Positions 1 through 10,857 of a DNA stretch of 64,000 bases are shown in pieces. This DNA is from an uncultured Clostridia bacterium (GTDB lineage: Bacteria; Bacillota; Clostridia; TANB77; CAG-508): assembly GCA_934130975.1 (NCBI GenBank), contig CAKOYU010000010.1:1-64000 (forward strand), given 5' to 3'. Position numbers and translations under genes: made by a program. Numbering within the stretch: the first letter of the stretch is position 1; each line of letters begins with the position of its first letter. Below the pieces are notes generated by a model. The model was not told the DNA's origin and ran no database searches. It worked only from the letters and a program-made list of their open reading frames with translations.

Positions 1-7
1 TCCATTT

Positions 8-1930
<1,923 letters not shown>

Positions 1931-1978
1931 CACAACAAAATAAACCAATATTATGGGAGTATATAAACTCTCAATTAA

Positions 1979-2251
1979 TTAATGCCTTGCTATGTATTCT
2001 GATAAATTAGCAATAGGGATTTTCTTCTTTAAATTCCCAATATAAAAATGTTTTTGTTCATTGAAGAATAAATATAGTATATCTCCAATAATTACTTTGT
2101 GTGGCTCAACATACGCTAAATTTGTATGTTCCACAATTCTTAGGTAACCTTCAATAATCTGATAGGGGCTGTTATTAAATTTGCAAGACCAATTAATTTT
2201 GGCTTTGAGTTCATCACTCATATTGATTTTCTTTTTAATTATTTTAATCAT
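1979..2251 (-). CDS. Small protein of unknown function next to recombinase
   Basis: A 90-residue protein I do not recognise. It has a basic N-terminus (MIKIIKKKIN) and no membrane segment. The part HTNLAYVEP...HFYIGNLKKKI resembles HTNLQIIEP...PFYIKEYHQKY in the 91-residue protein at 14729-15004. Both sit directly upstream of a large serine recombinase on the minus strand, so they may be members of one family that travels with recombinases. A role as a recombination directionality or accessory factor is inference only. Confidence 0.6.
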   Translation of the reverse strand: MIKIIKKKINMSDELKAKINWSCKFNNSPYQIIEGYLRIVEHTNLAYVEPHKVIIGDILYLFFNEQKHFYIGNLKKKIPIANLSEYIARH

Positions 2252-2404
2252 ATCACATCACACCTTTCTTTGCAATAACGCACAAAAAAATCAATCTTTT
2301 GGGTGCGATTAAATAAGGACACTTATTTAATTTCTCTCAATTTTTATGTTAAAAACAGTCATATACGAGTAAATTATAGGAATTTAAAAATGGAGGATTT
2401 GAAA

Positions 2405-2788
2405 ATGAAAGAAAAATTTATAGATGAAAGAACAGGAATTGAATATATAAAACATGGAGATTATTACTTACCTAATTTAATACTTGAGGAAAGTAAATTT
2501 AATAATTATAAGCTAGGTAAATATGGTAGAATAAGATTAAATTATCTAAAAAAGCATAAAAAAGCTGAATATATTATTTTATTTATGAATAATAAGTTAG
2601 ATGAACATTTATATAATATTGATATGGAATGCAAAAAACAATTTGAATTTTTAATGAAGCAGTTTGCAGAAAAAGAAAATATAACTGAAGAATTGAAATC
2701 AAGCAATCAAATGGAGTGGGTTTGTAAAATGAATAATATTAGAAATTCAGTTGAAGAAATTATTTTTCAAAGATATATTTATGATTAA
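2405..2788 (+). CDS. tnpV: TnpV family transposon protein
   Basis: A 127-residue protein matching the TnpV family of Tn4451-type elements. Landmarks are GIEYIKHGDYYLPNL near the N-terminus, GKYGRIRLNYLKKHK in the middle, and NQMEWVCKMNNIRNSVEEII near the C-terminus. TnpV has no proven function. The ATG at 2405 is preferred over upstream in-frame ATGs because GGAGG sits at the right distance before it. A diverged paralogue lies at 12308-12670 on the opposite strand. Confidence 0.88.
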   Translation: MKEKFIDERTGIEYIKHGDYYLPNLILEESKFNNYKLGKYGRIRLNYLKKHKKAEYIILFMNNKLDEHLYNIDMECKKQFEFLMKQFAEKENITEELKSSNQMEWVCKMNNIRNSVEEIIFQRYIYD

Positions 2789-2829
2789 AATATGATAAAT
2801 AAAAAAAATTAGAAATTTGCTTTGTTCGG

Positions 2830-2858
2830 TTGAATTTTGTAAAAAAATATTGTATAGT
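2830..2858 (+). promoter_or_regulatory. Promoter of small hydrophobic ORF
   Basis: TTGAAT and TATAGT are separated by 17 bp, giving a predicted start near 2866. The -35 is preceded by TGTTCGG, so the 13-mer TGTTCGGTTGAAT spans it. The same 13-mer occurs at the promoter of the small gene near 21.8 kb. Confidence 0.7.
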
Positions 2859-2898
2859 AATAATCATAGGAAATGAGAAAAGTAGATGTGTTCGTGTT

Positions 2899-2939
2899 GC
2901 CACCTACATACACAGTTTAGCTGTGAGAACGGAGGTGGT
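2899..2939 (+). promoter_or_regulatory. Ribosome-site-sequestering stem in leader
   Basis: GCCACCT at 2899-2905 is complementary to AGGTGGT at 2933-2939, which contains the Shine-Dalgarno sequence of the small ORF. The loop holds a second hairpin, CACAG-TTTAG-CTGTG. The folded leader would block translation, as in many type I toxin mRNAs. Confidence 0.65.
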
Positions 2940-2943
2940 GTCT

Positions 2944-3057
2944 ATGGTAGAATCAGCATTATTAACAATAATCTATCTATTATTCTACGGATTAATAGGT
3001 GTAACTATCATAAATATTGCCTTAATAATAGCTTTGGTTATAATTTGGGGCAAATAA
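2944..3057 (+). CDS. Small hydrophobic protein, candidate type I toxin
   Basis: A 37-residue peptide that is almost entirely hydrophobic (LLTIIYLLFYGLIGV then IALIIALVIIWGK) with a short charged C-terminus, enough for one membrane-spanning helix. The start codon follows a strong GGAGGTGG site that lies inside a stem. Size, composition, sequestered ribosome site, an opposing perfect promoter downstream and a shared bidirectional terminator all fit the toxin gene of a type I toxin-antitoxin locus. The peptide does not obviously match Fst, TxpA/BsrG or Ldr sequences that I remember. Toxicity is inferred, not shown. Confidence 0.6.
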   Translation: MVESALLTIIYLLFYGLIGVTIINIALIIALVIIWGK

Positions 3058-3145
3058 TAAAACGGCACATTTGCTTGGCAGAGCGATGTGTCGTTTATCC
3101 ATATTTTTATGTGGTAACCGCATTTCTGCGATTGTCATTTCCTAT
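3055..3145 (-). ncRNA. Candidate antisense RNA antitoxin
   Basis: A minus-strand promoter (TTGACA, 17 bp, TATAAT) would start an RNA near 3145 and run it into the hairpin at 3059-3096, giving about 90 nt. It overlaps the 3' end of the small hydrophobic gene's transcript. Its 5' end ATAGGAAATGA is identical to the predicted 5' end of the toxin mRNA. A short hairpin (CGCA...TGCG) is followed by ACCAC, which could pair with GGTGGT at the toxin ribosome site. Confidence 0.6.
3059..3096. terminator. Shared bidirectional terminator
   Basis: A stem of about ten pairs, including one G-T pair, is formed by AACGGCACAT and ATGTGTCGTT around a 15-nt loop. T-rich sequence follows on both strands. It would end both the small-ORF mRNA and the convergent antisense RNA. 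Confidence 0.7.
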
Positions 3146-3149
3146 ACTT

Positions 3150-3178
3150 ATTATACTTAATTTTTTATCATTTGTCAA
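3150..3178 (-). promoter_or_regulatory. Consensus antisense promoter
   Basis: On the minus strand the -35 is TTGACA (3178-3173) and the -10 is TATAAT (3155-3150), with a 17-bp spacer. Both boxes match the housekeeping consensus exactly. It points into the 3' end of the small hydrophobic gene. Confidence 0.8.
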
Positions 3179-3205
3179 ATTTTTCATAAATGTTTTTAAT
3201 CAGAT

Positions 3206-3394
3206 TTATAACTGACTTTTTATCTTTAATATTCGCTGTTTATCAGTTTCAATAGAGTTCTCTAAACCACTAATTTGTTTATGATAGAGATTTTTTAATT
3301 CTCTTAATTGTAGTTCTGGAATTTGATTTTCTGTAATCATACCAGCTCTAAATAATTTTTGTAACTTAAATAGTTCATCATTATTATATTGCAT
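3206..3394 (-). CDS. Small charged protein downstream of helicase
   Basis: A 62-residue protein starting four bases after the helicase stop codon, with AAAGGAG inside the helicase 3' end as the likely ribosome site. The sequence ELFKLQKLFRAGMITENQI resembles a SHOCT-like short helical motif, and the rest (LKNLYHKQISGLENSIE) looks helical and charged. Longer in-frame starts (ATG 3421, TTG 3457) would overlap the helicase. It is translationally coupled to the helicase, so a partner role is plausible but unproven. Confidence 0.55.
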   Translation of the reverse strand: MQYNNDELFKLQKLFRAGMITENQIPELQLRELKNLYHKQISGLENSIETDKQRILKIKSQL

Positions 3395-3398
3395 AATA

Positions 3399-6300
3399 CT
3401 ATTTTTCCACTCCTTTATCATGAGATTTCTTTTCTTGTAATTTTCCGTAATCTTCAACTAATTGACTGGTTTCTTTTTTTCGATTTACCAATGTTTGTAA
3501 TTTATTTTCTAACTTTTCTAAACTTTCTTCACATTCATCAGTATCATAAGGAAGTGCTCCAATGTCTTGCAATTGTCTAATTTGTTCATCTGTTAATTTG
3601 CAACTGCCTTTACCATAATAACCACTTTTTTTATTTTGTATCCAATTTCCTAATTTTTTATATCTTTCATCTTTATAAGGAAAAGATAAATTGCCATGTT
3701 CTTCATAATATTGTTTTGCTTGAGCATACATTGTATCCCATTGATATTGCTTTGCATCCCAGACCATTCCTATTGCTTCTAAATTTTCTATTTCTTCTTG
3801 AGATAAACCGTCTTTTGATTTATACTTCTTTCTTTGACCTTTTATCCAATTTGTAAGTTGATTATATTCATCTGTTCTAGGAACTAATAAATCACCATGC
3901 ATATTATAATATTCTTGTGCCTGTTGATACATTATATCCCAACTAGTTTGATTTATGTCCCAGATTATTCCTATTTCTTCTAATTGCTTAATTTGAGTTT
4001 CAGATAGTTTAGTTTTTCCTTGACCTTTATAAGCCATTTTTTTGTCAGATAGCCATGTTCTCAACAGTTTGTATTCTTCTTCACGTTCCATAGGGATTGA
4101 TAAAGTTCCATATTTTTCAGAATATTCTTTCGCTTGAGCATACATTGTATCCCATTGATATTGTTTTACATCCCAAACCATTCCAATTTTTTCTAGTTGG
4201 TCAATTTCCTCCATACTTAAACTGTTTTTTTCATCATTTGCTTTGTATTTCCTTCTTTGAGTTTTAATCCAACTACTTAATTTTTTATACTCATCTGTTC
4301 TCGGAACTAATAAATCACCATGTAAATTGTAATATTCTCGAGCTTGTTCATACATGTTTTTCCATGTATCGCTTCTTGTTGATGTATTTTGTCTTTTTTC
4401 TTTAGGCTTTATACAAGTTTCTTTTTTAGTTTCTTTATCCATTTCTATCAGTGATAGAAGTTCTTTTTGTTGTTCTGTTAATTTTCCATCTTCAGCATAT
4501 AATTTTTTTTGAATTTTTAGCCATTGATATAATTGTTTATTTACTTTAGGTGTAATTACTAAATTTCCATGTTCAGTATAGTATAATTTTGCTTGGATAT
4601 ACATTTGATTCCACTTATATTCATTTACATCCCAAATCATTCCAATTGCTTCTAATTCTTCTATCTGTTCTTGGGATAGTTTACCTTTTTTATATGCTTT
4701 TCTTTTTTCTTTTACCCAACTATGCAAATCTTTTCCATTATCTGTATATTTATATGGTAATAATAAAGTACCATAATCTTCATAGTATTTTTTAGCATAA
4801 TCATACATTTCTTTATAACTATTTTCCTTTACATCCCACACCATACCGATTAATTCTAATTTTTTTGTTTGTTCTTCTGATAATTTACTATATGTTCCTT
4901 TCCCTCTATATGCTTGTCTTTGTCTTTTTAGCCAATTATTTAATTCTTCATCTGTAACAGCTGTTAAATTACCGTTTTCTTCATAATGTTTTGTTGCTCT
5001 ATCATACATTTCATACCATCTAGTTTCTTTTTGATTCCATACTATACCAATTTGTTCTAACAATTGCATTCTTTCTTCTAATAAAATCCCTTTGTTATAG
5101 GATTTAATCTGGTCTCCTAACCATTGATATATATTTTTACCTTTTATTTTCTTATCTCTTAAACCATCTAAATTGCCGTGTTCTGCATAATATTCTTTAG
5201 CTATGTTATATGTTTCATCCCATTGTTCTTTAAATTTATCCCAAACCATATCAATTGCATCTAATTTTTCTATTTGCTCTGATGTAAGTTGTCTCCTATG
5301 TCCTTGTCCTTTCATAGTTTTCCTTTGGTCTGAAATCCACATTCCTAAATTCATTCCATCTTTACTATAATTATTTGGAACTAATAAATTTCCATGTTCC
5401 TTATAATATTCTACTGCCATGTTATAATAGTCATCCCAAGACAAATTTAAAAAGTTGTCTATTTTATTAAATATATCTTGAATTTGTCTTACTGTATCAG
5501 ATATTTTAAAAGCTTCTATTTTACTTTGATCTTCTTTTTTCCCAGTTTGAGTAAATTTCACTAATGCTGTTTCTCTTAATTCTTTGTAAAAATGAGAAAT
5601 CATTTCACAAGATTGCACATTATTAACTATGTCAAATACCAATGGATTACTATTATGTCCTACTGATAAAGCTCTACCTAATTGCTGTTTATAAATAATT
5701 GGCGAATTTGTTGGTCTAAGCATAATTACACCATCTATATTTGGAACATGTATTCCTTCATTCAACATATCAATAGAGAATAATAATTTTAAATGCTCAT
5801 TATTTGAATGATAAAATTCATCAAATACTTTCATGTTTTCTGATTTTGGAATAAAAGAAGCAACAGAAGACATATCAATTTCATCATTTACACCTTGAAA
5901 CCAAGTTTTAGCTTCTTCCATCATTTTTTCCATATGTTTTTTATCTCTGCAAAAAACTATATATTTACCAGATTTATTTGTTATATGTTTAGCAAAAATT
6001 TGAGAAAGCCCTTCTGCTTTTTCTAATATTTTTTTTGCTTCATCTAAATATTGTTGTTCTTGTAGTTTTTCATAGACTCTTTTTTCTTTATTAATTCTTT
6101 GTTGTAAATTATCAATATCTTCTTGAAAAGAATAAACAGCATTTATATATGTTGGCATTGGTAAAATACCATCTGATAATGCTTCTGCAAGCGTTATTTC
6201 GGAAGCAACATTACCCTGGAATAATTCCTCAGCCATATCTCTATGTTCATCTAAATATCTTATAGGAGTCGCTGAAAGTCCTAAAACTTGAGCACTACTA

Positions 6301-6689
6301 TTTTGATTAATTAATTTACTTATTCCTTTGCTCCATTCATTTGCACCACAACGATGAAATTCATCTAGAACTACCATATCTACATTTAGATTTGCAATTT
6401 CTTCATCCGTCATTTTAGATAATTTTGAATATGTATATCTCTTTAAATTTGGAAAATCTTTCATAGACATTCCGCAAGATTCTATATGTTTAGTTATTTG
6501 CCTTAATATAGATACTGTTGGAGCTAAAAATATAGCTTTTTTATTTCTATTTTCTTCTAACCATTTTAAACTAATAAAAGATTTACCACATCCTGTTGGA
6601 TGGATAACTGCAACTCTTTTTTCAGTCTCAAACATTTTTTTCACTTTATCGTATGCTACTGCACCATGTTTATATAATTCTATTCCCAT
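3399..6689 (-). CDS. DEAD/DEAH helicase with nine helicase-associated repeats
   Basis: A 1096-residue superfamily 2 helicase. Motif I is HPTGCGKSF (near residue 30), motif II is DEFH, motif III is GLSATP, and motif VI is QQLGRALSVG. From about residue 410 the protein is nine tandem helicase-associated repeats of 65-75 residues. Each has the pattern W..MY..A..YY..HGNL...P, a central W(I/L)..QR..Y, and a final L..IGMVWD. Repeats 6 and 8 are nearly identical over YYN.HGDLLVPRTDEY, as are 7 and 9 over QYQWDTMYAQAK, pointing to recent internal duplication. Such helicases are common island cargo. The nucleic-acid substrate is unknown. Confidence 0.9.
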   Translation of the reverse strand: MGIELYKHGAVAYDKVKKMFETEKRVAVIHPTGCGKSFISLKWLEENRNKKAIFLAPTVSILRQITKHIESCGMSMKDFPNLKRYTYSKLSKMTDEEIANLNVDMVVLDEFHRCGANEWSKGISKLINQNSSAQVLGLSATPIRYLDEHRDMAEELFQGNVASEITLAEALSDGILPMPTYINAVYSFQEDIDNLQQRINKEKRVYEKLQEQQYLDEAKKILEKAEGLSQIFAKHITNKSGKYIVFCRDKKHMEKMMEEAKTWFQGVNDEIDMSSVASFIPKSENMKVFDEFYHSNNEHLKLLFSIDMLNEGIHVPNIDGVIMLRPTNSPIIYKQQLGRALSVGHNSNPLVFDIVNNVQSCEMISHFYKELRETALVKFTQTGKKEDQSKIEAFKISDTVRQIQDIFNKIDNFLNLSWDDYYNMAVEYYKEHGNLLVPNNYSKDGMNLGMWISDQRKTMKGQGHRRQLTSEQIEKLDAIDMVWDKFKEQWDETYNIAKEYYAEHGNLDGLRDKKIKGKNIYQWLGDQIKSYNKGILLEERMQLLEQIGIVWNQKETRWYEMYDRATKHYEENGNLTAVTDEELNNWLKRQRQAYRGKGTYSKLSEEQTKKLELIGMVWDVKENSYKEMYDYAKKYYEDYGTLLLPYKYTDNGKDLHSWVKEKRKAYKKGKLSQEQIEELEAIGMIWDVNEYKWNQMYIQAKLYYTEHGNLVITPKVNKQLYQWLKIQKKLYAEDGKLTEQQKELLSLIEMDKETKKETCIKPKEKRQNTSTRSDTWKNMYEQAREYYNLHGDLLVPRTDEYKKLSSWIKTQRRKYKANDEKNSLSMEEIDQLEKIGMVWDVKQYQWDTMYAQAKEYSEKYGTLSIPMEREEEYKLLRTWLSDKKMAYKGQGKTKLSETQIKQLEEIGIIWDINQTSWDIMYQQAQEYYNMHGDLLVPRTDEYNQLTNWIKGQRKKYKSKDGLSQEEIENLEAIGMVWDAKQYQWDTMYAQAKQYYEEHGNLSFPYKDERYKKLGNWIQNKKSGYYGKGSCKLTDEQIRQLQDIGALPYDTDECEESLEKLENKLQTLVNRKKETSQLVEDYGKLQEKKSHDKGVEK

Positions 6690-7184
6690 TTCTTACCTCA
6701 AATATCGTTTTTAACATTCCATATTTTATCATATTTTTATGTAAATTTCAATGTAATTATGGAAAAAAAAGAGATTTTTATTGACAAATAGCTACTTTGA
6801 TGATATATTTAGTATACTATTTATTATGGTAACTGAAAAATTAAATAATGATGCATGTAAGGAGTTACTTGGCAGAATTGATTAAGTTCAGTTCGCAGTT
6901 CTGGGTTTAACTCGCTCCGCTATGTCAAAAGTGTGGGATTTAAATAGAAAAGTAAAATAAGAATATTAATCCAATTGAAATTATACTGACAGGAGATGTG
7001 CAAATAAAATTAGGACAGAATTTCAAAAAAATTTATGTTGCTAGTTTTGTTTGTCATTCCAGCCAGTTTTTTTGTTGTGTTTTAAAACAATAAAAAAACG
7101 CTGATAAAATTTTTAGCAGATATGCTTAAAATTTTTCAGTGGCAAAATTAGTTGCTTTTTAGCAAGTAATTTTGTAAAGCCTCG
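6690..7184. other. Non-coding stretch before relaxase
   Basis: No credible gene is visible. A plus-strand promoter-like pair, TTGACA with TATATT 17 bp downstream, lies near 6780-6810. A 19-codon frame starts near 6825 without a ribosome site. A good hairpin (TTGCT-TTTT-AGCAA with flanking complementary arms) lies near 7144-7172 just before the oriT-like sequence. Confidence 0.5.
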
Positions 7185-7256
7185 CAGAGCCCACGACACC
7201 TTTGCAAAACGATAGTTTTGAAAGTGTCATAGTGGGTTAGATACTTTCAAAGAAAG
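7185..7256 (+). other. Origin of transfer (oriT), MobV/pMV158-like
   Basis: An imperfect inverted repeat at 7190-7236 pairs CCCAC, GACAC and CAAAAC with GTTTTG, GTGTC and GTGGG. It is followed by ATAGTGGGTTAGATACTTTC. The pMV158 origin has ATAGTGTGTTATACTTTA at the equivalent place, so only the spacer differs. By analogy the nick would fall after TAGTGGG. It lies about 50 bp upstream of the MobV relaxase gene, the usual position. Confidence 0.7.
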
Positions 7257-7309
7257 TTATCTAACATTGCTCCCTGCGGTCGCCTGTATATCTGAGGAAA
7301 GGATTTCAA

Positions 7310-8575
7310 ATGGATAAAAAACATTTTTCTGTAGCAAGAGTTGTTACACATACTAAAGAAAACATAAGTAAATTTGAAAGACATGACGAAAGAAAAAATA
7401 CAACTTATTCTAATACGAATATAGTTCAAGAAAGAACTCCAATGAATATCTACTTTAAGAGATACGATTGTACTCTTAATCAAAAATTTGATGAGTTAGT
7501 AAAATCAGGTCAAATATCTACTAGAGGTTTAAAGGCAAATGCTAAAATTTATAATGAATTAGTTTTTGATGTCAATTCACTATATTTTGAAGAAAATGGC
7601 GGTTATGAATTTGCTAAAGGCTTTTATGAAAAGGCTTATAACTTTGCTGAAAAAGAAATGGGAACAGAGAATATCTTAACTGCTGTACTTCATGCTGATG
7701 AATTAAATACAGCTCTTAGTGAAGAATTTAGAAAAGAAATTTACCACTACCACCTTCATGTTATAGCAATTCCAGTTGTTAGAAAAGAAGTAAAATGGAC
7801 TAAAAAATGTAAAGACAAGTCTTTAATCGGTACAACTAAAGAAGTAATAAATCAAGTAAGCCATAGTAAAAAATGGAAATCTGAACGAGCAGTAGATGGA
7901 AATGGCACTCCCCTTTATGATGAAAAAGGAAAGCCTATTTTAGTAAAATCATATAGCCTATTACAAGATAGATTCTTTCAATATATGTTTGATAATGGTT
8001 ATAGAGGATTTATTCGAGGTATTAAAGGAAGTACAAATGAACATCTTGAAACTTTAGATTTTAAAATTAAAAAAGATAAAGAAAGACTTGAATCAATATC
8101 TAATAAAATTGAAGAAAAAGAATCTACTTTTGATTCTATTATGAAATTTGACAAACAAATTAAAGGTGTTTCAGATATAGGAAAGCATAAGAAATTTTCT
8201 AAAAAGATTGAATTAGAGCCACAAGATTATGAAGATTTAATTAATTATGCTAAAAAAGGTATTGTTGCAGATAAAGAAATTGATGAGCTTAATACTAGAA
8301 TTGGTAATTTAAGAGCTAGTGTTGAAAAATGGAAATCACTTTATGATGAACTTGCAGAGAAAACAAAAGACTACTTCCATGCTATAAAACTTGCCCCTCA
8401 AAAGGTTACAAATTTCTTTAAAGGTTTATTTGATAAAGAAAAACAAGATGAAATTGAGAAACAAAGAATTGAACAAGAAAAAATAAAAGCAGAAAGAAAA
8501 GCTCGTGAACTTGCAAGACAAGAAAAGCTAAACTCTCCTGAATACAAGAAAAGGAGGTCTAGAGATGCAAGATAA
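7310..8575 (+). CDS. tnpZ: MobV (Pre/Mob) relaxase, TnpZ-like
   Basis: A 421-residue relaxase that would nick oriT and lead the element's strand into a recipient when a helper conjugation system is present. MobV landmarks are the N-terminal RVVTHTKENISKFERHDER, MNIYFKRYD, and the metal-binding region AVLHADEL...YHYHLHVIAIPVV. The C-terminal third is charged coiled coil ending in a Lys/Arg-rich tail. A GAGGAAAGG site precedes the ATG. Its 3' end overlaps the next gene by 11 bp, so the two are translationally coupled. No coupling protein or type IV secretion gene is in the window, so the element is mobilisable at most. Confidence 0.9.
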   Translation: MDKKHFSVARVVTHTKENISKFERHDERKNTTYSNTNIVQERTPMNIYFKRYDCTLNQKFDELVKSGQISTRGLKANAKIYNELVFDVNSLYFEENGGYEFAKGFYEKAYNFAEKEMGTENILTAVLHADELNTALSEEFRKEIYHYHLHVIAIPVVRKEVKWTKKCKDKSLIGTTKEVINQVSHSKKWKSERAVDGNGTPLYDEKGKPILVKSYSLLQDRFFQYMFDNGYRGFIRGIKGSTNEHLETLDFKIKKDKERLESISNKIEEKESTFDSIMKFDKQIKGVSDIGKHKKFSKKIELEPQDYEDLINYAKKGIVADKEIDELNTRIGNLRASVEKWKSLYDELAEKTKDYFHAIKLAPQKVTNFFKGLFDKEKQDEIEKQRIEQEKIKAERKARELARQEKLNSPEYKKRRSRDAR

Positions 8576-8837
8576 TGAAGTTATATATAGAATTGAACTT
8601 ACTAAAGATGAACTGGAATATCTTGAAAAAGCAAAAAATGAGTATTTAGACTTTCTGAGTCAAATGACTAAAGAAGAACGATTGCAACACTTTAAAGAAA
8701 AGTATAACATTGAGAATAATTTGAATTTTGAAAAAGAAATAAAAGGCACTATATATCAAGTAAAATGCTTTTTTAACGATAATTCAAATGAAACAATAAT
8801 AAACAAAGTTGATAGATTACTTGGAAAAGAATCATGA
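8565..8837 (+). CDS. tnpW: TnpW-like transposon protein
   Basis: A 90-residue protein whose C-terminal part, KGTIYQVKCFFNDNSNETI followed by NKVDRLL, matches the TnpW pattern (a TTY-V---F segment, then ET---K--RL). The N-terminal half (LTKDELEYLEKAKNEYLDF) is extra helical sequence. It overlaps tnpZ by 11 bp. In Tn4451 tnpW is also near the mobilisation gene. Function is unknown. Confidence 0.7.
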   Translation: MQDNEVIYRIELTKDELEYLEKAKNEYLDFLSQMTKEERLQHFKEKYNIENNLNFEKEIKGTIYQVKCFFNDNSNETIINKVDRLLGKES

Positions 8838-8923
8838 GGATTATTGTTATTTAAGGTCGAATATGATATATTAGGTGTACTATAATTTATATCGTATTCG
8901 GCTGTCAAAAGAAAGGAGATTTT

Positions 8924-10589
8924 ATGGGACAGTCAAATAACGAAAAAATAACTGCTTTATATTGCCGTTTATCAAGAGATGATGAATTGGCTGGAGAAAG
9001 CAATAGTATAAAAAATCAAAAATCAATTTTAATTAAATATGCTGAAAGCAATAATTTCAAAAATACAAAAGTGTTTATAGATGATGGATATTCGGGTGTA
9101 AGTTTTTCAAGACCAGCATTTATGGAAATGATGGAACTTGCAGAAAACGGTCAAATTGAAACAATCATAGTAAAAGACCATTCAAGACTTGGAAGAAACA
9201 GACTTATTGTAGGTCAGTTATTAGAAGAAGATTTTGTAAGACTTCGGCATTAGATATATTGCTATAATGGATAATATTGATACAAATAATGGTTTAAGTG
9301 ATTTTCTTCCTATACAAGATTGGTTTAATGAAATGCATGCTAAAAATACAAGTCAAAAGGTTAGAACTGTATTTAAAAATAAAGGTAATTCCGGAATCCC
9401 CTTAACTACTAACCCACCTTATGGCTATAAAAAAAGCGAACTAGACAAAAATAAATGGGTAATTGATGAAATACCTGCACAAGTTGTAAAAAAGATTTAT
9501 AACCTTTGTATTGCTGGTTTAGGTACAAGTAAAATAGCAAAAAGACTACAAGAAGAAAAAATAATGACGCCAACAGAATATTACAATAGTATAGGATTAA
9601 AAACTAATAACAAAGTTCAAGAAATACCATTTTCGTGGAATTCACAGATAGTTTCTTCTATATTAGAACGAATAGAATATATTGGTCATACAGTAAACTT
9701 TCGTTATAAAATAAGATCTTTTAAGGATAAAATAGCAATTAAATTACCTAAAGATGAATGGAAAGTTTTTGAAAATACACATGAACCAATTATCGATGTA
9801 GAAACTTGGAATATTGTTCAAAACCTGCGTAAAAACAAACGCAGACCTATAAGAACAGGAAAACAAAGTTTATTTTCTGGATTACTATTTTGCAAAGACT
9901 GTGGCTCAAAACTTTATTATTGCAGTTGTAATAATAATTCAAAAAATAAAGATTTTTATAGGTGCTCGAAATATAAGAATAACTCTACTAAGTCTTGTAC
10001 TAGCCATAATATAACAGACAATGCATTAAGAATACTTGTATTAGAAAGTTTGCAAAAAGTATTTTCTTATGTGCAATGTTTTGAGGATTTATTCGTAAAA
10101 CAACAACTTGAACAATCATCAGAAAGTCAAAAAAAGGAATTAGCTGACAAGAAAAAAATATTATCAAAAACACAAAAAAGACTAAATGAATTAGGTTTAC
10201 TATTTCAGCGAATTTACGAAGATAATGTACTTGGCAAAATATCAGATGAAAATTTCAAAATGTTATCTTCTAATTATGAAAAAGAGCAAAAAGAATTAAA
10301 AGAACAATTTGAAACCTTATCAAATGAAATAAAGCTAGATGAAACTAAAGCTATTGATGTTACTAGATTTATTAATAAGGTCAAAAAATATACTGAAATA
10401 AAAGAACTTACACCTGAAATTTTAAATGAATTTGTTAAAAAAATTTTAGTACATCAATGTCAAAAAGTAAATGGCAAAAAAATTCATCAAATAGACATTT
10501 ACTATAATGGAATTGGTATTGTTTCTATACCAACTAATGAATTTGAAATGGAACAAGCATTTCAAAAATATATTAAAAAAACAGCATAA
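8924..10589 (+). pseudogene. Serine recombinase (TndX/TnpX type), frameshifted
   Basis: The first 109 codons encode a resolvase domain (LYCRLSRDD, DDGYSGVSFSRPAF, VKDHSRLGRNRLIVGQLLEE). The reading frame then shifts at 9245, where one extra C stands before GGC. Removing it gives VRLGIRYIAIMDNID and joins the 440-codon remainder, which has the recombinase domain (PPYGYKKSEL), a zinc ribbon (CKDCGSKLYYCSC, then CSKYKNN) and a coiled coil. A GAAAGGAG site precedes the start at 8924. Intact it would be about 554 residues, typical of TndX. The lesion is either true decay or a sequence error, because the same kind of extra C occurs in two core genes here. Confidence 0.85.
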
Positions 10590-10857
10590 TTCTTAATGAA
10601 TATACCGTTTAACCCAAAGGCCAGTTTAAATGTCCCTATTTAAACTAGCCCTTCAGATTGATTTAATCATTAACGTCACATTGGTGCGACGATTTTATCT
10701 TATGGAGCGTATCACATACAAGTTACGAACTTTATTCTCTTTCTAAAAATATTATATATGAATCTTTATTAAATTTCAATGGTAATATAGAAAAAATTAT
10801 TTAAATATAGTATAATCTAGTTAATTTAATTAACTTGAATTTAGGAGGTTTAATGCT
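10590..10857. other. Intergenic region with hairpin and promoter
   Basis: A hairpin (AGTTTAAA...TTTAAACT within GGCC/GGCT-like arms) lies near 10618-10652 and may end recombinase transcription, although it lacks a T-run. A TATAAT near 10810 and AGGAGG before 10858 serve the radical SAM gene. Nothing else is recognised. Confidence 0.45.

Noticed and set aside
6825..6884. A 19-codon peptide gene upstream of oriT
   Set aside because: There is no ribosome site and no recognisable sequence, although a promoter-like pair lies upstream.
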